A stretch of 64,000 nt of DNA from Rothia sp. (in: high G+C Gram-positive bacteria) (lineage in GTDB: Bacteria > Actinomycetota > Actinomycetes > Actinomycetales > Micrococcaceae): the NCBI GenBank assembly GCA_030529845.1, contig JAUMWB010000001.1, forward strand, positions 124,001 through 188,000, given 5' to 3'. Below, piece after piece: positions 63,301 through 64,000 of the stretch. Numbering within the stretch: the first letter of the stretch is position 1; the number at the start of each line of letters is the position of its first letter. The notes beneath the pieces are model-generated. The model ran no database searches. It saw only the letters and a program-made list of their open reading frames with translations, and was not told the origin of the DNA. Both the position numbers and the translations under genes were made by a program.

Positions 63301-63325
63301 TAGCTAGCTCAAGGCTGAAGCTGAC

Positions 63326-63357
63326 AAGGACGCCGGGAGCAGCTCCCGGCGTCCTTT
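63326..63357. terminator. Terminator after cydB
   Basis: Fifteen-bp stem AAGGACGCCGGGAGC/GCTCCCGGCGTCCTT around a single A, followed by one further T and TCGC. The arm AAGGACGCCGG is shared with the 52-bp palindrome at 46934. Confidence 0.75.
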
Positions 63358-63438
63358 CGCCTACCCGGGGTGGGTAGGTGTGCTCATACCCACGGCCCAG
63401 CCATTGACCAGGCGTCTACCCGGCTGGAAAGTTCCCAC

Positions 63439-63460
63439 TAGAATAGTGAACAAACTGTTC
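63439..63460 (+). promoter_or_regulatory. Candidate cydD -10 and inverted repeat
   Basis: TAGAAT (63439-63444) is a -10-like hexamer and GAACA-AAC-TGTTC (63448-63460) a 13-bp inverted repeat just downstream, 25 bp before the cydD start. Operator-like position. Confidence 0.4.
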
Positions 63461-63484
63461 GCGGCACCAAGGACACAATCGAGA

Positions 63485-64000
63485 ATGACCGCTCCTACAC
63501 CGAGCAAGCGGCCCCCGCTGGGGCCCCACGCCAAGAGAAACCTCACCGTTTTTGCTGTGCTCACCGCGCTCAAAACGCTGGCGCTCATTGTCTTTGCCGC
63601 GGTGCTGGGCACCGCCATCACCCTGCTGGCCCGCATGACATACGCGGTGCTGTACGAGGGCAAAACCTACGAGTCAGCCCATGCCGAGCAGTTGGCTGTC
63701 TTTGCCGGCAACGGTCAGGCCCAGCTGACCGGTATCTTTTTTGCCACCCCCTTCATGCAGCCGGGCCTGCTCTCGCTGGCCGTCACCGGTGTCATCGCAC
63801 TACTCGTGCGCGCCGTTGCCGACTGGTCACTGGGCTTCTACGCCCAGCAGGCAGCGACAGGCGCCAAAACCACCATTCGCCGCAAGCTCATTCGCCGCGT
63901 CCTTGCAACCGGCGGCATCGACACCCCAGACGGCACCGGTGCCACCGCCGTCCTGCTGTCCCGCGGTCTAAACGCTCTCGATGACTACTACACCAAGACC
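63485..64000 (+). CDS. cydD: Thiol reductant ABC exporter subunit CydD (partial)
   Basis: The first 172 codons of a frame that runs off the window. The product has a polar N-terminus, then two membrane helices (about 20-48 and 88-112) separated by a periplasmic-type loop, and the cytoplasmic helix QQAATGAKTTIRRKLIRRVLA, matching the start of a type 1 ABC exporter membrane domain. Directly after cydAB this is CydD, half of CydDC, which exports cysteine/glutathione and is needed to assemble cytochrome bd. The preceding hairpin suggests a separate transcript or attenuated readthrough. ATPase motifs lie beyond the window. Confidence 0.85.
   Translation, partial: MTAPTPSKRPPLGPHAKRNLTVFAVLTALKTLALIVFAAVLGTAITLLARMTYAVLYEGKTYESAHAEQLAVFAGNGQAQLTGIFFATPFMQPGLLSLAVTGVIALLVRAVADWSLGFYAQQAATGAKTTIRRKLIRRVLATGGIDTPDGTGATAVLLSRGLNALDDYYTKT

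Overview
This window is chromosomal DNA from a Gram-positive actinobacterium of the Micrococcaceae, most likely Rothia or a close relative. That placement rests on protein content and gene order, not on a database search. The supporting evidence is an acidic N-terminal extension on SigA, WhiB1 beside a PdtaS-type kinase, several actinobacteria-only families (DUF4192, DUF4193, DUF3093, DUF3710, DUF3071/SepH, DUF5998, DUF7455, the Rv3235 family), a tmRNA tag ending TDFALAA, and frequent GTG starts. Much of the right half follows the order of the Mycobacterium tuberculosis Rv2689-Rv2703 neighbourhood: permease, ceoB, ceoC, OB-fold, DUF3710, dut, DUF3093, DUF4193.

Layout. 1-5.5 kb (minus strand): a small membrane protein, then sucB (E2), lpdA (E3) and pepA. 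5.7-10 kb: a PAC2 protein, a DUF4192 protein and sigA, closed by a strong terminator. 10-12.4 kb: an Rv3235-family protein, a LysM membrane protein, an unknown protein and a BldC-like HTH protein. 12.6-16.6 kb: CpaB-like and CpaE-like proteins of a Tad/Flp pilus system, then pdtaS and whiB1. 16.8-21 kb: a small membrane protein and a large orphan EssC/EccC-like type VII secretion ATPase. 21.3-26.2 kb: a galactofuranan module (glf, a GlfT2-like transferase, and a Wzm/Wzt-type ABC exporter). 26.4-31.1 kb: the main Tad operon (tadA, tadB, tadC, pilin, three TadE/G-like proteins). 31.2-34.2 kb: the translation and ribosome-rescue genes prfB, smpB and ssrA (tmRNA), with a DUF4190 protein between smpB and ssrA.

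34.2-36.2 kb is decayed: a broken transporter, a truncated membrane protein, a second DUF4190 protein and a NYN-LOTUS protein that has lost half of its nuclease domain. 36.3-44.5 kb: a large GNAT/acyl-CoA-synthetase fusion, a DUF5998 protein with a phosphodiesterase, a hypothetical membrane protein, sepH and DUF4193. 44.5-52.3 kb: DUF3093, dut, DUF3710, OB-fold, ceoC/ceoB with a KimA-like permease (potassium uptake), an RNA methyltransferase and DUF7455. 52.5-55.7 kb: a type IIA topoisomerase B subunit and mdh.

The most unusual stretch is 55.7-60.35 kb. Directly after mdh there is a promoter, a secreted beta/gamma-crystallin-like (peptidase inhibitor I36) protein, an unrecognised lipoprotein, a MacA-like adaptor with a peptidoglycan-binding domain, and a MacB-like ABC transporter. 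This is followed by a second, diverged fragment of the mdh 3' end. It looks like an acquired secretion or self-protection cassette lodged at the end of mdh. The window closes with cydA, cydB and the start of cydD (cytochrome bd oxidase and its assembly exporter).

No CRISPR array, insertion sequence, rRNA gene or ordinary tRNA gene was seen. Start codons were moved from the longest reading frame wherever a ribosome binding site or family conservation pointed elsewhere.
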